Origin: Aricia agestis
Lineage: Eukaryota; Arthropoda; Insecta; Lepidoptera; Lycaenidae
Assembly: GCF_905147365.1 (NCBI RefSeq)
Contig: NC_056418.1
Location: 11,345,262 to 11,409,261 of the forward strand
DNA length: 64,000 bases
Direction of reading: 5' to 3'
Position 1 is the first letter of the stretch, and the number at the start of each line of letters is the position of its first letter. Below, piece by piece: positions 12,036-24,182 of the stretch. A model generated the notes under the pieces. It was given only the letters and a program-made list of their open reading frames with translations, was not told where the DNA came from and made no database searches. Both the position numbers and the translations under genes were made by a program.

Positions 12036-13372
12036 GACATTATAAATTTTTATTTATATTATATACCTACGGGAATAACGGGACTGTAAAAAGCAATAAA
12101 CGGTTAAAAAGGCCAACATAAAAAAGTCTTTATTGCGTCTATTTATTTTTTTAATTTCGTGAGCGGCGTGGGCATAAAGGAAATGGTACTCGTTAAATTT
12201 TTAATCTCCTAGAGCCGGCCAATGACATAACGCATGAGCACAATTAAAAAATAAAGCGGTCAACACATTTTGGCGGGAGATCGAAAATTGAATGCACCGC
12301 CATCTTGTGAAACGTCAATCGACAGACAGCTAGCTAGAGCTGTTTCACACTCTGCAATGTCATCCATGTCTTTGTCATGTGACATCTAGTATTGTCGCTG
12401 TCATTTGAGCGACGCCTGTTTTACATCAACGTCCCCAAGTATGTCTTGTGGCTCTTGGCTGACATTATCATGGGGTGAATGTAAAATTGCTATCATTCAA
12501 AATGGCACCCGGATACAATATAATGACACTTTTTTAACATGGACAGGAGCCTCTTAAGCCAACTTTAAAAGATGGCGGTTCCTATTTTGGCGTAAAATGT
12601 CCTTGTATGACTAACTACCAATCCTTTCTCAACGTAGTCGCTTAAAAAGCGCTTATTCATTAAACGCCTTTACGAGGTCCCCTGAGTAAGTCCAGCTGCT
12701 CAGGTACCCTGACCCATATCGAAAATGATACTTGTGTCCATATAAATCACCCCTCCCCTGAGCAAAGTATCACTGACGGGGTGTATTTTGAACCTTATTA
12801 ATACGGTGGTAAGGAAGATAATGGATTGTATACTGGGCGGGACAGGACATAAATTACGTCACAACCGGAGTTTTATAATTGTTGGATAATATTATGAAGT
12901 GCCTACTGAAATACTAGAGCAGATACGAGTGCGTTAGATATCTAAGACCACCAAAACTGAAGGAGCCTCGTGGTTTAGACAATAGACTAACTTTGTGGCC
13001 TCTTCGTGTTGGCACAAATAGACCAATAATTATACAAGCAATAACAAACGTGTAGTCTATAGTCTCCCATAATCGAAGATGATTGTGCATGTCCAACACA
13101 ACTAAATAAAAATAAATAAAATACCTATACAGTAGTAAGTCCCAACTACCTCGACATCTAGCATCTAGGTGTGATATAATGATATATAATATTGTGTAAG
13201 AGTAAGGTAAGTACTTTCCCATACAATAATAAAAATTAGTAACTCTTTCAGTGTTGCTAGTTTCTCATGAAATCTCTATGTACAGGGAGCACAATATACA
13301 CACCCTTAAGCATTATTACTTTTTTTGCACACTCTTTATAGTTCCAGCACGTTCCCTATATTATAACTATTA
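12036..13372. other. Intergenic DNA with a family F fragment
   Basis: No gene. At about 13235-13335 there is a decayed MITE F fragment (CACAATATACACACCCTTAA then ATTATTAC). The rest shows nothing I recognise. Confidence 0.45.
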
Positions 13373-14687
13373 GGCTGCGTTTCCACCGGAGCTGAGCTAA
13401 GCTGCGTTGCAAGGAATGTGTTTTCAAGAACCAATAGAAATTCTTCATTTGCCTGACCTGAGGGCCTAGACAAGCGGCAAGCGGTTATCGTAAACGCCAA
13501 CGCCACAAAATGTATGCCGTATGGGATTTGACATTAGTCAAAGTCAAAGTCAAAATTTTTTATTCAGAATAAGTTTTTTTTAAATACTTTGGCCTACTGG
13601 GGCCTAGCACCGGTTCGGGAACTAACCCGGCGAGAAGAACTGGCGTAAGAAACTCGCACGGGGCCATCTTTTACCAAAAATATGGAAAATTACAATGTCA
13701 TTATGACTAAATAAAAAATAAAAAACTAAATACAACAAGTGTACAATATTACAATAAAATTATAAACAGAAACAGCTCCCTTATTCCCAGGGTGTACTGT
13801 CTATCATTCATGAAATCAGTAACTTTATAGTAAGCTTTGGTACACAAACGTACTTTAACAACTTTTTTTAAATTTATTAATTGACTAGCTGTTGCCCGCG
13901 ACTTCGTCCGCGTGGACTTCAGTTTACAGCGCGCGGTGTCAATAAAAATAAAAAAAAAGCTTTTTAAAACCCTGGTACCCCTTAAATCAAAATACCCAAA
14001 ACAGCCGTGTAGTGTGCACATAATATGATTTTTTTTTAATTAAACTTATTATACTATTTAGCGTTACACAACTTAGCTGCATAATGCATTACACAAATTT
14101 AGCTTTGCCCAATACCCATAAACTATTTAGTATTTATTATTGGTAGACTGTTGTTTCTGATTTCCGTGTTGGTACGTGAGTTATTTAATAACGTCATGTA
14201 CTTATAACAATCGAAAGAATCGAAACATTAACTTAACATGGTACCACCTCTTATAGAAATACATATGAGCAAACGATAGCGCGATCTAGGCGACTCTTGG
14301 CGCCATCTGTTCCAGTTTTTGGAACTAACTTAATTTGAACAAATTTACGCATAAACACCCCCTTACAACCTCTTTTTCCAGTAAGAAATAGCCTATGTCC
14401 TTTCTCAGGCTTTAGACTATCTGTGTAAAAAATTTCATTACAATCGGTTCAGTAGTTTTGGCGCTGTTGTTTTTGAATTTGATATCTAAGTTGGTAGGTG
14501 AGTTATTAGTTAATGACGTGTATAACAATCGAAAGAATCGAAAAACTTAGCTCAACATGGTTCCACCTCTTATAGAAATCTCCTCAATCAAAAAAGAATA
14601 AGGAGACCTCGTTCAGCGATTCTATTGGTTCTTTTAAAACACATTCCTCGCAACGCAGCTTAGCTCATCTCCGGTGGAAACGCAGCC
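13373..14687. mobile_element. Long MITE/DNA transposon relic, GGCTGCGTTTCCACC ends
   Basis: The left end GGCTGCGTTTCCACCGGAG is mirrored at the right by CTCCGGTGGAAACGCAGCC. The inverted match continues through TGAGCTAAGCTGCGTTGC and the ACACATTCC / CCAATAGAA segments, about 70 bp in all. TTA flanks both ends (13370-13372, 14688-14690). The interior holds older insertions: fragment X (about 13543-13680) and a LINE 3' fragment (about 13884-14475). No transposase frame remains. Confidence 0.75.
13884..14475 (+). repeat. Non-LTR element 3' fragment (GACTTCGTCCGCGT family)
   Basis: Begins ACTAGCTGTTGCCCGCGACT and ends near CAATCGGTTCAGTAGTTTTG. It is related to the better-preserved copies at 20154 and 51491, and lies inside the larger TTA-flanked element. 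Confidence 0.6.
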
Positions 14688-14690
14688 TTA

Positions 14691-16008
14691 TGCTTTGATG
14701 AAGCAACGCAAACTAGCGAAGGGGCGGAGCTCTAATAGTTTATAAGGAACACCGCACTACGCCTTTAAGCTCTCATGACAGCTCATATCGAGAACTTTAA
14801 GCTTTATGTTCGAGCTTTCTTGGGAACTTACGATACTGTAGACACGTTATTACAGAGCACCTAATTAGCAATGTTGTAAAAAATGTTTTTTTTAAAGCTC
14901 ATTAGAATTGTTTTCTGCTTCTTAGCGTGCGAAAAAAGGAGATGTCAGAATAATATGACGAGATTCGAGAAACTCTAAGCCATGGGACGAGTAAAATATC
15001 TTTAGGTAGTCAAAACCACGACTGTTTACATATTTATTTTCGTAATAAATAGCTTGAGCGAACCTCAGGTATTTAACCATTATCTACAGTTATATTATAT
15101 CTGTAGTTACGTTGGAACACGATTCGTGCTTTTGTTATTTAAATCTAATGTTAGAATTTACAAACAAACCCCAAATCGAAATTCCAAACGGCAGCATGTA
15201 AAATATTAAACCGATCAATCATCAAAACACTATAAGTTACTTATGTAACATATTTTCATAAAATAGATAAACCCTCCAGAACTGATCAGGCTGATGATGA
15301 TGAATTATTGTTCACTTGATCATGTCAGTTTTCGGAACAAAAAATAACTAGATCGGGAAAACACATAGACAGACAAACAGACAGACATGTTAAACTTATA
15401 ACACCCCTCTTTTAGGTTGGGGGTTAAAAATCGAATAAAATATTATGAAGTTTCCTAACGCGCTTCATGGTTCTTATCATCACAAGTTACACCAACTCGC
15501 AGGACAGGATAAAATTCAATAAAGAACCTGGTTAAAGTCACAAGTTCCTAGACCTAATAAGTGAAACCGAAGACGTATGGCGTCTCTAATGTCACCGTTA
15601 AAACTTTTTCATTGGCCGGCTAGATGACACATTGCGGGGGTGGTTTCCCAGCGCAGGTCATGTCAGCTTGTGTACCAGTGTGTGCTATAATACCAACCAA
15701 ACGTTACTTTCACGTAACATTCATTTGAGTGCGACTCACTGAGGCATTTTATTATTATTTTATATGGAGTTTATTGGTGAAGGTCATTGTGTCCACACAT
15801 TTTATGTCAAAGTCGTAATATTCTACAAAGACAAGGTTCTCATCAAGTCATCAGATAATCTACAACTCATTTGAAGGCTTTAAAGAAACTACAACTCAAT
15901 ATTAATTGTTCTTTACCGCTTTTCTTCGGGTTTTATATATAACTCAAAATATTATACGTCTACTACGATAATTGGTTATCTGTTTCATCTTTTCAGTCGA
16001 ACCAACCC
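14691..16008. other. Intergenic DNA, no gene seen
   Basis: Contains a short simple-repeat trace (AGACAGACAAACAGACAGAC near 15367) typical of non-LTR element tails. Otherwise no recognisable feature. Confidence 0.4.
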
Positions 16009-16011
16009 TAA

Positions 16012-16163
16012 GGCCGCTTTTCCACTGACGCGGAGCGAAGATTTCGTGCTATTCCAGCAGAATGACAGCGAAGCGGAGCGAAGATTTCGAGCATGGCAAT
16101 TGGTCAATTCGGCACCGCTAAGCTCCTCTCCGGGCTCCGCTCCGCGTCAGTGGAAACACAGCC
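16012..16163. mobile_element. MITE family G, copy 2
   Basis: Ends GGCCGCTTTTCCACTGACGC and GCGTCAGTGGAAACACAGCC form long inverted repeats with GCGGAGCGAAGATTTCG inner segments. Flanked by TAA at both sides. A closely similar copy is at 53988-54143. Confidence 0.8.
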
Positions 16164-16241
16164 TTAATCGTACTAAAGTTGTTTAGCTACTAAAGACTCT
16201 TTGTTTTTCTGGTGCTACGTGTACTTACCTAATAATTACTT

Positions 16242-16400
16242 ACGGCCATTCCCAATATTTGATCTATCTCTGGTTTTGCCCTACTAGAGATAGGAATAGC
16301 TCACAATTGACATAAAATATATGTCTCTAATGTCTAATGTGAGCTATTACTATCTCTAGTAGGGCAAAACCAGAGATAGATCAAATATTGGGAACGGCCG
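16242..16400. mobile_element. Near-perfect palindromic MITE
   Basis: ACGGCCATTCCCAATATTTG and the following bases through TCTCTAGTAGGGCAAAACC are mirrored on the other arm. The arms are about 50 bp with almost no mismatch around a short AT-rich centre, which suggests a young insertion. Confidence 0.75.
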
Positions 16401-16664
16401 TTAGTGATTTATCTACTCGTCTGAAAATTTTCATGAATATAGCATTTATAACATATTATAGCATTATCTATCGCGAGAGGTTTCGCTGTGAAATTTATTA
16501 AATGTTTGCTCTGGGTAGCATTTTTCGATAAAGTTGCCGCTATAAAAGCTTATTGAACTTGTCTAATGGTTATAACGCTAACTTTTTACTGCCATACGGA
16601 CAGTTGGAACTTGTAAATGGCTAACTGGGTTATTGAATTGCTATTTTTATCAGTACTCATACCC

Positions 16665-16840
16665 ATACTAATATTATACATGCGAAAGTGTGTCTGTTTC
16701 TCTTCACTCCCTTACCGCTGAACCAATTATGCCGACATTTGGTAAGGAGATACTTTAGGTTATTTATTCAGGAAAAATGTACGGTGCCCGCGATATAAAC
16801 GAAATTTTGGCGCAATGGAGTTGCGGGCGTCATCTTGTAT
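16665..16840 (-). repeat. Dispersed repeat V fragment
   Basis: The minus strand carries the GCCCGCAACTCC(A/G)TTGCG block and a GTGTCTGTTTCTCTTCA-type region that recur at 20540, 23857, 36455, 40285 and 53835. This is a common lepidopteran non-LTR 3' end type. Confidence 0.6.
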
Positions 16841-16924
16841 TGCATATTTTTTTACCATTGAATCTTTCCACATCGGGCATAATTCAGTTCTAGCATTAAA
16901 AATTGGAATGCTATTTTCGTGAAC

Positions 16925-17260
16925 CTATTATACTAGCTGTCCCAGCAAACGTTTTTTTGCCATAATTATAAAGTATTTCGCCCGTATTATTTTATTGAAG
17001 TGACTAAATAAGTACGTCACCATGGCAACCTCTATCGCTATCCCGTCGCACAATTCACAAACAATGGTCGCCGTCAGTCTCGAGTTGTAATAATTTAGGT
17101 AAGTACTATTATTTATTCAACAAACGCACTTATCAATATAAAAAGTACCCAGTAGCCGATTCTCAGACCCACTGAATATGCATATAAAATTTGGTTAAAA
17201 TCACTAAAGCCGTTTCGGAGGAGTTCGCGGCCTAACATTGTGACACGAGAATTTTTTATT
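16925..17260 (+). repeat. Dispersed repeat, CTAGCTGTCCCAGCAAACG type
   Basis: Starts CTAGCTGTCCCAGCAAACGT and runs to a block with CTAAAGCCGTTTCGGAGGAG. I recognise this as a LINE 3'-end type sequence; no intact frame. Confidence 0.5.
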
Positions 17261-17569
17261 TTAGATTTATTGTAGTTACAATAAATGCCGATACAATCGA
17301 TAACGAAGACATGAAACTTATCAAGAAATCTATTACCTTCGATTGATTTTCGATAACAATTTTCGCTGTGCAACTCATCATGTTCTCGAATATTCGGCAA
17401 TGAATAAAATAACACTAACTTTGAACGAAAACGATTTATTGAGTCTTGTACAAAGCAATATCGAAGAAAACTGACTAATATTTTTTACGATTTCGATAAA
17501 CATAATAATATGCTGCTATTTATTTTTTATTTAGGAAATTGGAAGAAGACGATAGAATATAATAATAAT

Positions 17570-18197
17570 AATATCTATGGACGCTTCACAAATCGCACCA
17601 CGTCAGTACCTGAAGGACTTGTGTTATGGGTATCAGACAACGGAAATATATTTATTACTTTTATATTATACATATATTTTAAATTTTTAATATATAATAC
17701 ATATATTTAATACGCCTCCGTGGTCTAGTGGTTAGAGCGTCGCTCTCGACTCCGGAGGTCGTGGGTTCGAATCCCGCGTTGGAAACATGTTATTTCCAAG
17801 TTTGGTTAGGACAATGCAGGCTGATCACCTGATTGTCTGACAAGTAAGATGATCCATGCGTCGGATGGGCATGTAAAAAGTCGGTCCTGCGCCTGATCTC
17901 TCGCCAGTCGTGTCGGTCTTCCGTCCCACTGGGTTATGAGAGTAAAGGAATAGAGAGTGCTCTTGTGTACTGCGCACACACTTGGGCACTCTAAAAGTAC
18001 TCCTGCGTACCTGGTCTGGTTTCAATGAAACCGGCCACCGTCACCGAAACCGGTGTGGGGAGTATTATTATTATATATTTAATACACATCCAAGACCCAG
18101 GAACATTGAAAATTTTAGTTCCGTCGGTGGGATTCGAACCTGCGACCCCCGGCTTGCGCTACCAACGCGCCACCAACTGAGCCACAGAGGTCGTCAA
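17570..18197 (-). repeat. SINE-B, copy 1, split by SINE-A
   Basis: The minus-strand head lies at 18075-18197 (CTCTGTGGCTCAGTTGGTGG, then the B box GGTTCGAATCCCACC). The 3' part lies at 17570-17700 (CTGAAGGACTTGTGTTATGG read forward). The two parts are separated exactly by the SINE-A at 17714-18072. Confidence 0.85.
17714..18072 (+). repeat. SINE-A, full-length copy with 13-bp target duplication
   Basis: Starts GCCTCCGTGGTCTAGTGGTT (A box) with GGTTCGAATCC (B box), followed by the SINE-A body and a TTATTATTAT tail. ATATATTTAATAC occurs directly before (17701-17713) and after (18073-18085), a perfect 13-bp target duplication. It therefore inserted by retroposition into an existing SINE-B. Confidence 0.9.
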
Positions 18198-18366
18198 AGA
18201 GATAAGATTTATTTTCTGTTTTTCGCGAAAATCGCACTTCTTCCATCAAAACAGTTTTTTTTTCCATCGGAGCGTTAATGAAATCAAATAAATCAATATT
18301 AAGTTTACCTATTTCTTTGTAAATCGTAGAATAATGGAAATTAGAAAGGAATTATAGTACCTACAT

Positions 18367-18481
18367 TACGCACCTAGGGCAGGAAAATAAGAAATGTCTC
18401 AGATCACATGTAATTCTCATCATCATCGCGAGGTCAACAAACATGTGATCTGAGGCATTTTTTTACTGCCCATGGTGCGTA
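18367..18481. mobile_element. Small foldback element
   Basis: TACGCACCTAGGGCAG and CTGCCCATGGTGCGTA are inverted, as are GTCTCAGATCACATG and CATGTGATCTGAGGC. About 115 bp, non-coding. Confidence 0.65.
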
Positions 18482-18710
18482 TATTATTTTTCTCATCGAC
18501 GGAGGCGGAAAACGGCAACATCGGTAAGCGCAGCGGGAAGAAAGTAGACGTTTTTCGCCCGGAGGTAATAAAATCTTTTTTCTTGGAGAGGGAAGTCAGA
18601 AGTACAAGAAGAAAAATTCTTTCCACCCAAAAATTATTTTACGAATTAAAAAAACAGTAGTAGTCACCCAAAGAGTAAGAGGGAAACCCAAAGAGTATGT
18701 AAACTAAGTA
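18482..18710. other. Unassigned DNA between two SINE-B copies
   Basis: Open frames on both strands, with no recognisable protein. It lies between oppositely oriented SINE-B copies. Confidence 0.35.
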
Positions 18711-18975
18711 ACTTTGACGACCTCTGTGGCTCAGTTGGTGGGCTGTTGGTAGCTCAAACCGGGGGTCGCGGGTTCGAATCCCGCCGACGGAACAAAAAAG
18801 TTTTCAAAGTTCCTGGGTCATTATGTGTATCATATAATAAAAATCTTAAATATTATATTTATAGTATAAAAGTATTAAATATATTTCCGTTGTCTGGTAT
18901 CTCTAACACAAGTCCTTCAGGTACTAAGCACGGGGCCAGACTGACGTGGTGTAAAGCGTCCATAGATAGTATAAT
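18711..18975 (+). repeat. SINE-B, copy 2
   Basis: Head CTCTGTGGCTCAGTTGGTGG, B box GGTTCGAATCCCGCC, then AAGTTCCTGGGTCAT and the 3' part with CTTCAGGTACTAAGCACGGG. Essentially full length. Confidence 0.85.
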
Positions 18976-19422
18976 AATATTAGATACTATTATTATGACT
19001 TGTGTAGGTACGTAACATACACACGGTCTAGTACCTACTATGAAAACTTATTTATTTATGTCTTATGTTTTGAATTCATAGCTTGTAGGAAAACTCTGTA
19101 CCTAAATCACAAAACAATGATTTTCAATAGAATGAAAATAAATGATCGATCCTTTGTTCTAAGAAGGCTTTATCAATGGCGCCCTAACAATACGTTTTAT
19201 GGTATTCATTATATTGAGAGTCAATTAAAAACGGATTAGGTTATTTATACCGCTTCATAACTCTTATAATAGGGATTATATATTTAATCAAATAAATACC
19301 TTATGAAAATTCAATCAAATTACAATTTTATACAAAGGAAATTAAAGTGTTAAATTAGAAAAATAAGTTATTATTGTTAGGTTATCCATTTAAATACTAA
19401 TAGTTAATATTATTATAAATTA

Positions 19423-20150
19423 TGGCTCAGTGGATGAGCAAGTTGGTAGCTCAAGCCGGGGGTCGCGGGTTCGAATCTCGCCGAGAGAACAAAAAAGTTT
19501 TTCAAAGTTCCTGGGTCATGGATGTGTATTATATATAATAATAAAAAACTTAAATATCTATATATACAGGGTTACAGGAAAAGTCGATGTAGATTCGTTA
19601 AGGGCGTGTAGTTTGCATCGTTTCTAACTGATTTGACTAATACTATGAAACACCCTATCCTAAACCTAACCGTTTTCGAGATATTCGACTTTAATTTTTT
19701 TTCATAAATTTGCCGAATTTTTAGGTATTTGATTGTATACTATGAAATTTAGAAGTCAAAATTGTATAACTTTTTTCTTTTTTTAACTAGGACAAGATGC
19801 CTTATGACTTCAATAACCAAAATTGTAAGTAAATTAACTTAACAGGTCGTACTAAGACATTGAAAGTTAAAAAAAGAAATATTTATTTATAAAGTTTATT
19901 TTTCTTTAAAGGATATCCAAAAAAAATATTATGGAAGATGTTCTGCAGATCTACTTTAAAATATCTACGTTTCATCAGCTATCTTTTTATATATATATAC
20001 AAGAATTGCTCGTTTAAAGACATAAGATATAGTATAAAAGTATTAAATATTATATTTCCGTTGTCTGGTAGTGGTACCCGTAAGTCCCACACAAGTTCTT
20101 CAGGTACTTAGCACGGGGCCAGACTGAAGCGTCCATAGATATTATTATAA
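19423..20150 (+). repeat. SINE-B, copy 3, split by another insertion
   Basis: The head and middle lie at 19423-19560 (B box GGTTCGAATCTCGCC), and the 3' end at about 20030-20150 (TTCTTCAGGTACTTAGCACG). Between them is about 470 bp that starts TACAGGGTTACAGGAAAAG and includes an ACAAGAATTGCTCGTTTAAA fragment also seen near 8085. Confidence 0.75.
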
Positions 20151-20153
20151 AAA

Positions 20154-20536
20154 CTAGCTGTTGCCCGTGACTTCGTCCGCGTCAGCAAAATGTGATAACA
20201 GAGATAATAAAAAAGAGAAAAAAAAATCCCCTATTTTTATAAAAAATGAAATACTTAATATATCCTTCTCTTTTTCGGAAGTCGGTTAAAAAGTAGCTTA
20301 AATTATTCCTTACTACATCAGCTATGTGCCTAAAAAAGTCCCGTCAAAATTGCTCCAGCCATTTCAGAGATTATCCGGAACAAATAGACAAACAGACAGA
20401 CAGACATACAGACAAAAATTGTAAAAAATGTTGTTTTGTTGTCTGTACCCTATATACATTCATATGCATTTAGTAAAAAACGGTTCTTTCAATATTACAA
20501 ACAGACACTCCAATTTTATTTATATGTATAGATGTA
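20154..20536 (+). repeat. Non-LTR 3' fragment L, copy 1
   Basis: Starts CTAGCTGTTGCCCGTGACTT, passes through TCGGAAGTCGGTTAAAAAGT and ends in TATGTATAGATGTATAGAT. It is nearly collinear with 51491-51879, including the same tail. Confidence 0.8.
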
Positions 20537-20539
20537 TAG

Positions 20540-20722
20540 ATGAAAGTGTGTGTCTGGCTGTTTGTCTACCTCTTCATGCTTAAACCGCTGAGCCGATTTG
20601 CAGAATTTGATATGGAAATACTTTGAGCCCCGGGAAAGGACATAGGATACTTTTTATCCCGGAAAAATGTACGGTTCCCGCGCGAAAAACTAATTTTGGT
20701 GCAACGAAGTTGCGGACGCCAT
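20540..20722 (-). repeat. Dispersed repeat V fragment
   Basis: Minus-strand block with GGGAACCGTACATTTTTCCG and GCAACTTCGTTGCACC. Same family as 16665, 23857 and 40285. Confidence 0.6.
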
Positions 20723-20727
20723 CAAGT

Positions 20728-21837
20728 AATAAGGACCCTGAGCCATGTAAGGCCATGTTCCTTTGAAGGTCAACTTTCAAAAAGTCGCAGTTATCGTCAT
20801 GTAAAGATATTTTCCTTCTACTACACACTTAGATCCATCAAACTTATGGCCACAAACCCGGCGGCGAGTCGATCGCGCCGCAATTGTGGCAGTGAGATCT
20901 CACTATTTGTAGACTTTGGTTGTGGAGGCTACAATTGTAATTTACGCACCCTGAAAAACTTTAGTTTTTAGTTACATAACCTATATCTATCTCAAATATT
21001 ATCGTATAGGGATATATCTATGGTACTAATAAAATAAAATCTACTTTTGCCTCGATTTATGTTAAAATATTGGTAATGTTTCTAGGAAGGCCGGTGGTTC
21101 CTTATAAGGCCCAACCAAGGATTTGATAGTTGGCCTTGCTAGGGAACATAAACTTTACAAGGAACATCTAAGCATCATTAACATATAAACAGTTATTTTT
21201 AGTTATAAATACGTACCGTAACAATTAAAATAATGTTGTTTTTTAAAACATCTTTACTTATTAGGATTATTAAACTTATACACGCATATTGAACATTATG
21301 GCCTTATAAAGAACGGGCCCATAAGAAGGCCATTTTAGATTTTAAAAAATTTGATTGTATTATAAAACGCATTGGCAATTAGTTATAAGGAGTCAATGTG
21401 ATACTCATTGCTACTATTTTTAAAGAATCTCTATTTATATATTCTTAGTTATAAGATGATGTTCAAGCAATGTTAGTTTTTTTAGATAATATAAATATAT
21501 TGAGCATTTAATGTGTTGCTTAATTGAAGGAAATTATAATGTCGTTTTAGTAAAAGCAAATAAATAAATAATTGTAACTCTATTTTCAAGTTAAGCGACT
21601 GATGCATAACATTGGCCTTGTTTGGAGCTGAGTTCCTTGCAAGGCCATTTGGAAGAGCTTAGCAAAACTTAAGTTTATTGAATGGCTATTGAAGCTAGGT
21701 TTAAAAGAGATTTATAATATGATACCTTATGAAACAGAGCATTACTTGATAATTTGTTTTCTTAATTTATTTAGTTAATAAACGAATAACAAGCACTTTC
21801 CCGTTAGATTGGCCTTACATAGCTTGGGGTCCTTATT
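20728..21837. mobile_element. 1.1-kb TIR element Z with repeated AAGGCC motifs
   Basis: Ends AATAAGGACCCTGAGCCATG and CATAGCTTGGGGTCCTTATT are imperfect inverted repeats, followed inward by TAAGGCCA and TGGCCTTA. AAGGCC/GGCCTT recurs many times inside (near 20750, 21090, 21133, 21300, 21333, 21612 and 21640). This pattern fits transposase-binding sub-terminal repeats. No coding frame. Confidence 0.55.
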
Positions 21838-21861
21838 ATAAAGGTTTCATAAACAGGATGT

Positions 21862-22108
21862 TAGTGTAAACACCGTTATCCTTGAAACCATCAAATGAGC
21901 CCGTCAAAATGAACAAACACTTCTATGAGAACAATGCTGGGAAATCAGAAAAATCCATCTTCATACCCATACAAATTGCCGATCCGGGCATCCGTATGGG
22001 TATGAAGACGGTATTTTTTTTGGGTTCCGAGCATTGTTCTCATAGAAAACGTTGTTTATTTTGACGGGTTCATTTTTGACGGTTTCAAGGATAACGTGTT
22101 TACACCAA
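21862..22108. mobile_element. Long foldback element
   Basis: TAGTGTAAACACCGTTATCC, CGTCAAAATGAACAAAC and TATGAGAACAATGCT at the left are all mirrored at the right. A further inverted pair CTTCATACCCATAC / GTATGGGTATGAAG lies in the middle. Non-coding. Confidence 0.7.
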
Positions 22109-22324
22109 ACTGTATACCTACGTGAATATCCTTTACTGTTTCGAACACTAGACATTTTCTCGCTACCTATATTGGTTGGTACTGAGGTTGGTACCTTTAC
22201 AATTATATTTTGGTGCCTATGACATAGCCAACACGGTACCTAATTCAAAAATAATTAATCGAAAATGTTCATATTATAATAATAGATACAGATTACAAGT
22301 GTAGGTACTTAGCAAAAAAGTGAT

Positions 22325-22445
22325 AATACCTACTTACTTTAGGGTATGTATGAGACCCCTGTATATTGTATAACTCTTTGTAATCTGAAGCACAATATAC
22401 ACACCCTAAAGTATTATTAGTACTTTGTTTTGTTTCACTTTACTA
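22325..22445. repeat. MITE F fragments
   Basis: GATAATACCTACTTACTTTAGGG-like and ACACACCCTAAAGTATTATT segments match the two ends of family F, but the middle is replaced by unrelated sequence. Confidence 0.5.
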
Positions 22446-22880
22446 TTTCTAGTTTCCGTTTACTATTTCTACAGGAAATAGTAAACGGAAAATAAAATAA
22501 GTACAATATTCATTTCCCTCGTATTGGACACAATATAAAAATTATACAGTCCAAGGTATCTTTTCCAAACCAGCACAATAACGAATCTGCGAATCGGACG
22601 TATTTTAAATCATTCTTTCCGAGTGGAAATACATCCGACTACCCGATAAAATGTATTTGAAATATTTTCAAATTGAAATTCGCTAGTGTCCACGGCGTAT
22701 TGCGACTTGCGAGACATCTTTTACATGACACGAGCGGGCACCTAGGCATTATTAATACATACATCCGTTACATTGTAGGCACACTATTATATACAAGCTT
22801 TATAATATTATGTGTCCGCGCGAACGAGCTGCAGTTTGGCCTCTACAGTCTACACCGCGCGTTTGGGCGGATGCATAATA
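22446..22880. other. Intergenic DNA, no gene seen
   Basis: Only short unconvincing frames, plus a small palindrome around TAGTTTCCGTTTACTATTTC at 22448-22490. Confidence 0.4.
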
Positions 22881-23161
22881 AAGGATGTAACAAAACTAAG
22901 TGATATAACTTTAGGATGTGTTATGTGTATGTGTTCCTTGTAGAGAGTTCACTGTGAAAGTAGCAGCGCTGAAAGATTTTTCACTTTTGTATGGGCAAGC
23001 GCCCCAGCGTTACGAGTTTCCCCATACAAAAGTGAAAAAAAAAATTTCCCCATACAAAAGTCTTTCAGCGCTGCCACTTTCACAGTGAACTCTCTACAAG
23101 GAACACATACACACCCTAAAGTACATATAATATTATCACTTAGTTTTGTTACACCCTGTAT
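22881..23161. mobile_element. MITE family F, copy 2
   Basis: AAGGATGTAACAAAACTAAG at the left mirrors CTTAGTTTTGTTACACCCTG at the right. Inner segments TTCACTGTGAAAGTAGCAGC and its complement match copy 1. Confidence 0.8.
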
Positions 23162-23382
23162 AAATCGATCGTAACAATATAAAATTATAATACTTTGGGG
23201 TGTCCCTTATATTTTACCGTGAAAGTAACAGAGCTAAAAGGATCTAAGGGTAGGTAGGTTTTTTATATTTTTCTATGGGCAAATATGAGGCAAATTCATC
23301 ATGACGTTGCCAAACCTGGAAACACGAAAATCAAACCCACAGGCCACAATGAACAAGAGCCACGCTCTTAACAACATTATAA

Positions 23383-23530
23383 GGCCGGTATAAATAGTCA
23401 GCACTCAAGATGCATCAAGACGCGGTTCTACTCTATGATTGGTCCAAATTTTGACAGCCAACCAATCACAGAGCCTGAACCGTGCCTTGAGACCAAGATG
23501 CATTTTGAGTACTGACTATTTATACCGGCC
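23383..23530. mobile_element. Foldback MITE AA, copy 1
   Basis: GGCCGGTATAAATAGTCAG and CTGACTATTTATACCGGCC bound the element, with inner inverted CTGTGATTGGTT-type segments. A second copy at 55242-55445 carries a nested insertion. Confidence 0.8.
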
Positions 23531-23856
23531 AAGATATAATTATTGCTATCCGTCTGTTTGTCTATTAGTCAACGTTCTTTATTTCACGCCGAAATATAGT
23601 TGAATTTAAAGACTGTATTTTCAGGCAGACATTTTTCTGCCCAATTGGAGAATTACCACGAAAACTGCAGCCAATTTTCCGGCATCGTCGGTTCCATCAA
23701 AAGTTTCGGTATAGTAGATCAATTAAACGGCACCCTGATTCTGCTATCTTAATGCAATATGAATGCAGCTTCGTTTCTTCTTCGATCCAGTCCTTTTTCT
23801 ATCAAACTCATCGCCATTCTCATGAAACATCGATCTAACATGATCGATTATTATAT

Positions 23857-24095
23857 CATAAATGCGAAAGTGTGTCTGTATGTCTGTTACATCTTCTCGT
23901 CCAGCCTGCTGCACCGATTTTCCTGAAAATTAGATAGGTAGGTAAATGGTCTCTACTTTATGGAAATACTTGGACTCCCGGGAAAGGACGTAGGTATGAA
24001 ATATGATACTTTTTGGCCAAAATGTACAGTTCTCGCGCAATAAACGAATTTAGGCGCAACGGATTACGGAGTTGCGGGCGACATCTAGTAATATT
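23857..24095 (-). repeat. Dispersed repeat V fragment
   Basis: Runs from AAATGCGAAAGTGTGTCTG to GTTGCGGGCGACATCTAGTA. The minus strand reads as the standard 3' type shared with 16665, 20540, 36455 and 40285. Confidence 0.65.
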
Positions 24096-24182
24096 GTACC
24101 TAATGTTGGTTTCCCTATAAAATTATAAGTTAATTTTAGGGAACATGCGCTACAGCGAAGTGGTGTCGCCAATCAGAAATAC

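Noticed and set aside
17712..17785. tRNA-like sequences with A and B boxes (also at 6060-6134, 18120-18197, 18714-18790, 24470-24537, 35160-35240, 55997-56070, 59379-59450)
   Set aside because: Each is the head of a repeated SINE with a shared body and, in two cases, a target duplication; the cloverleaf bases are degenerate. Not called as tRNA genes.
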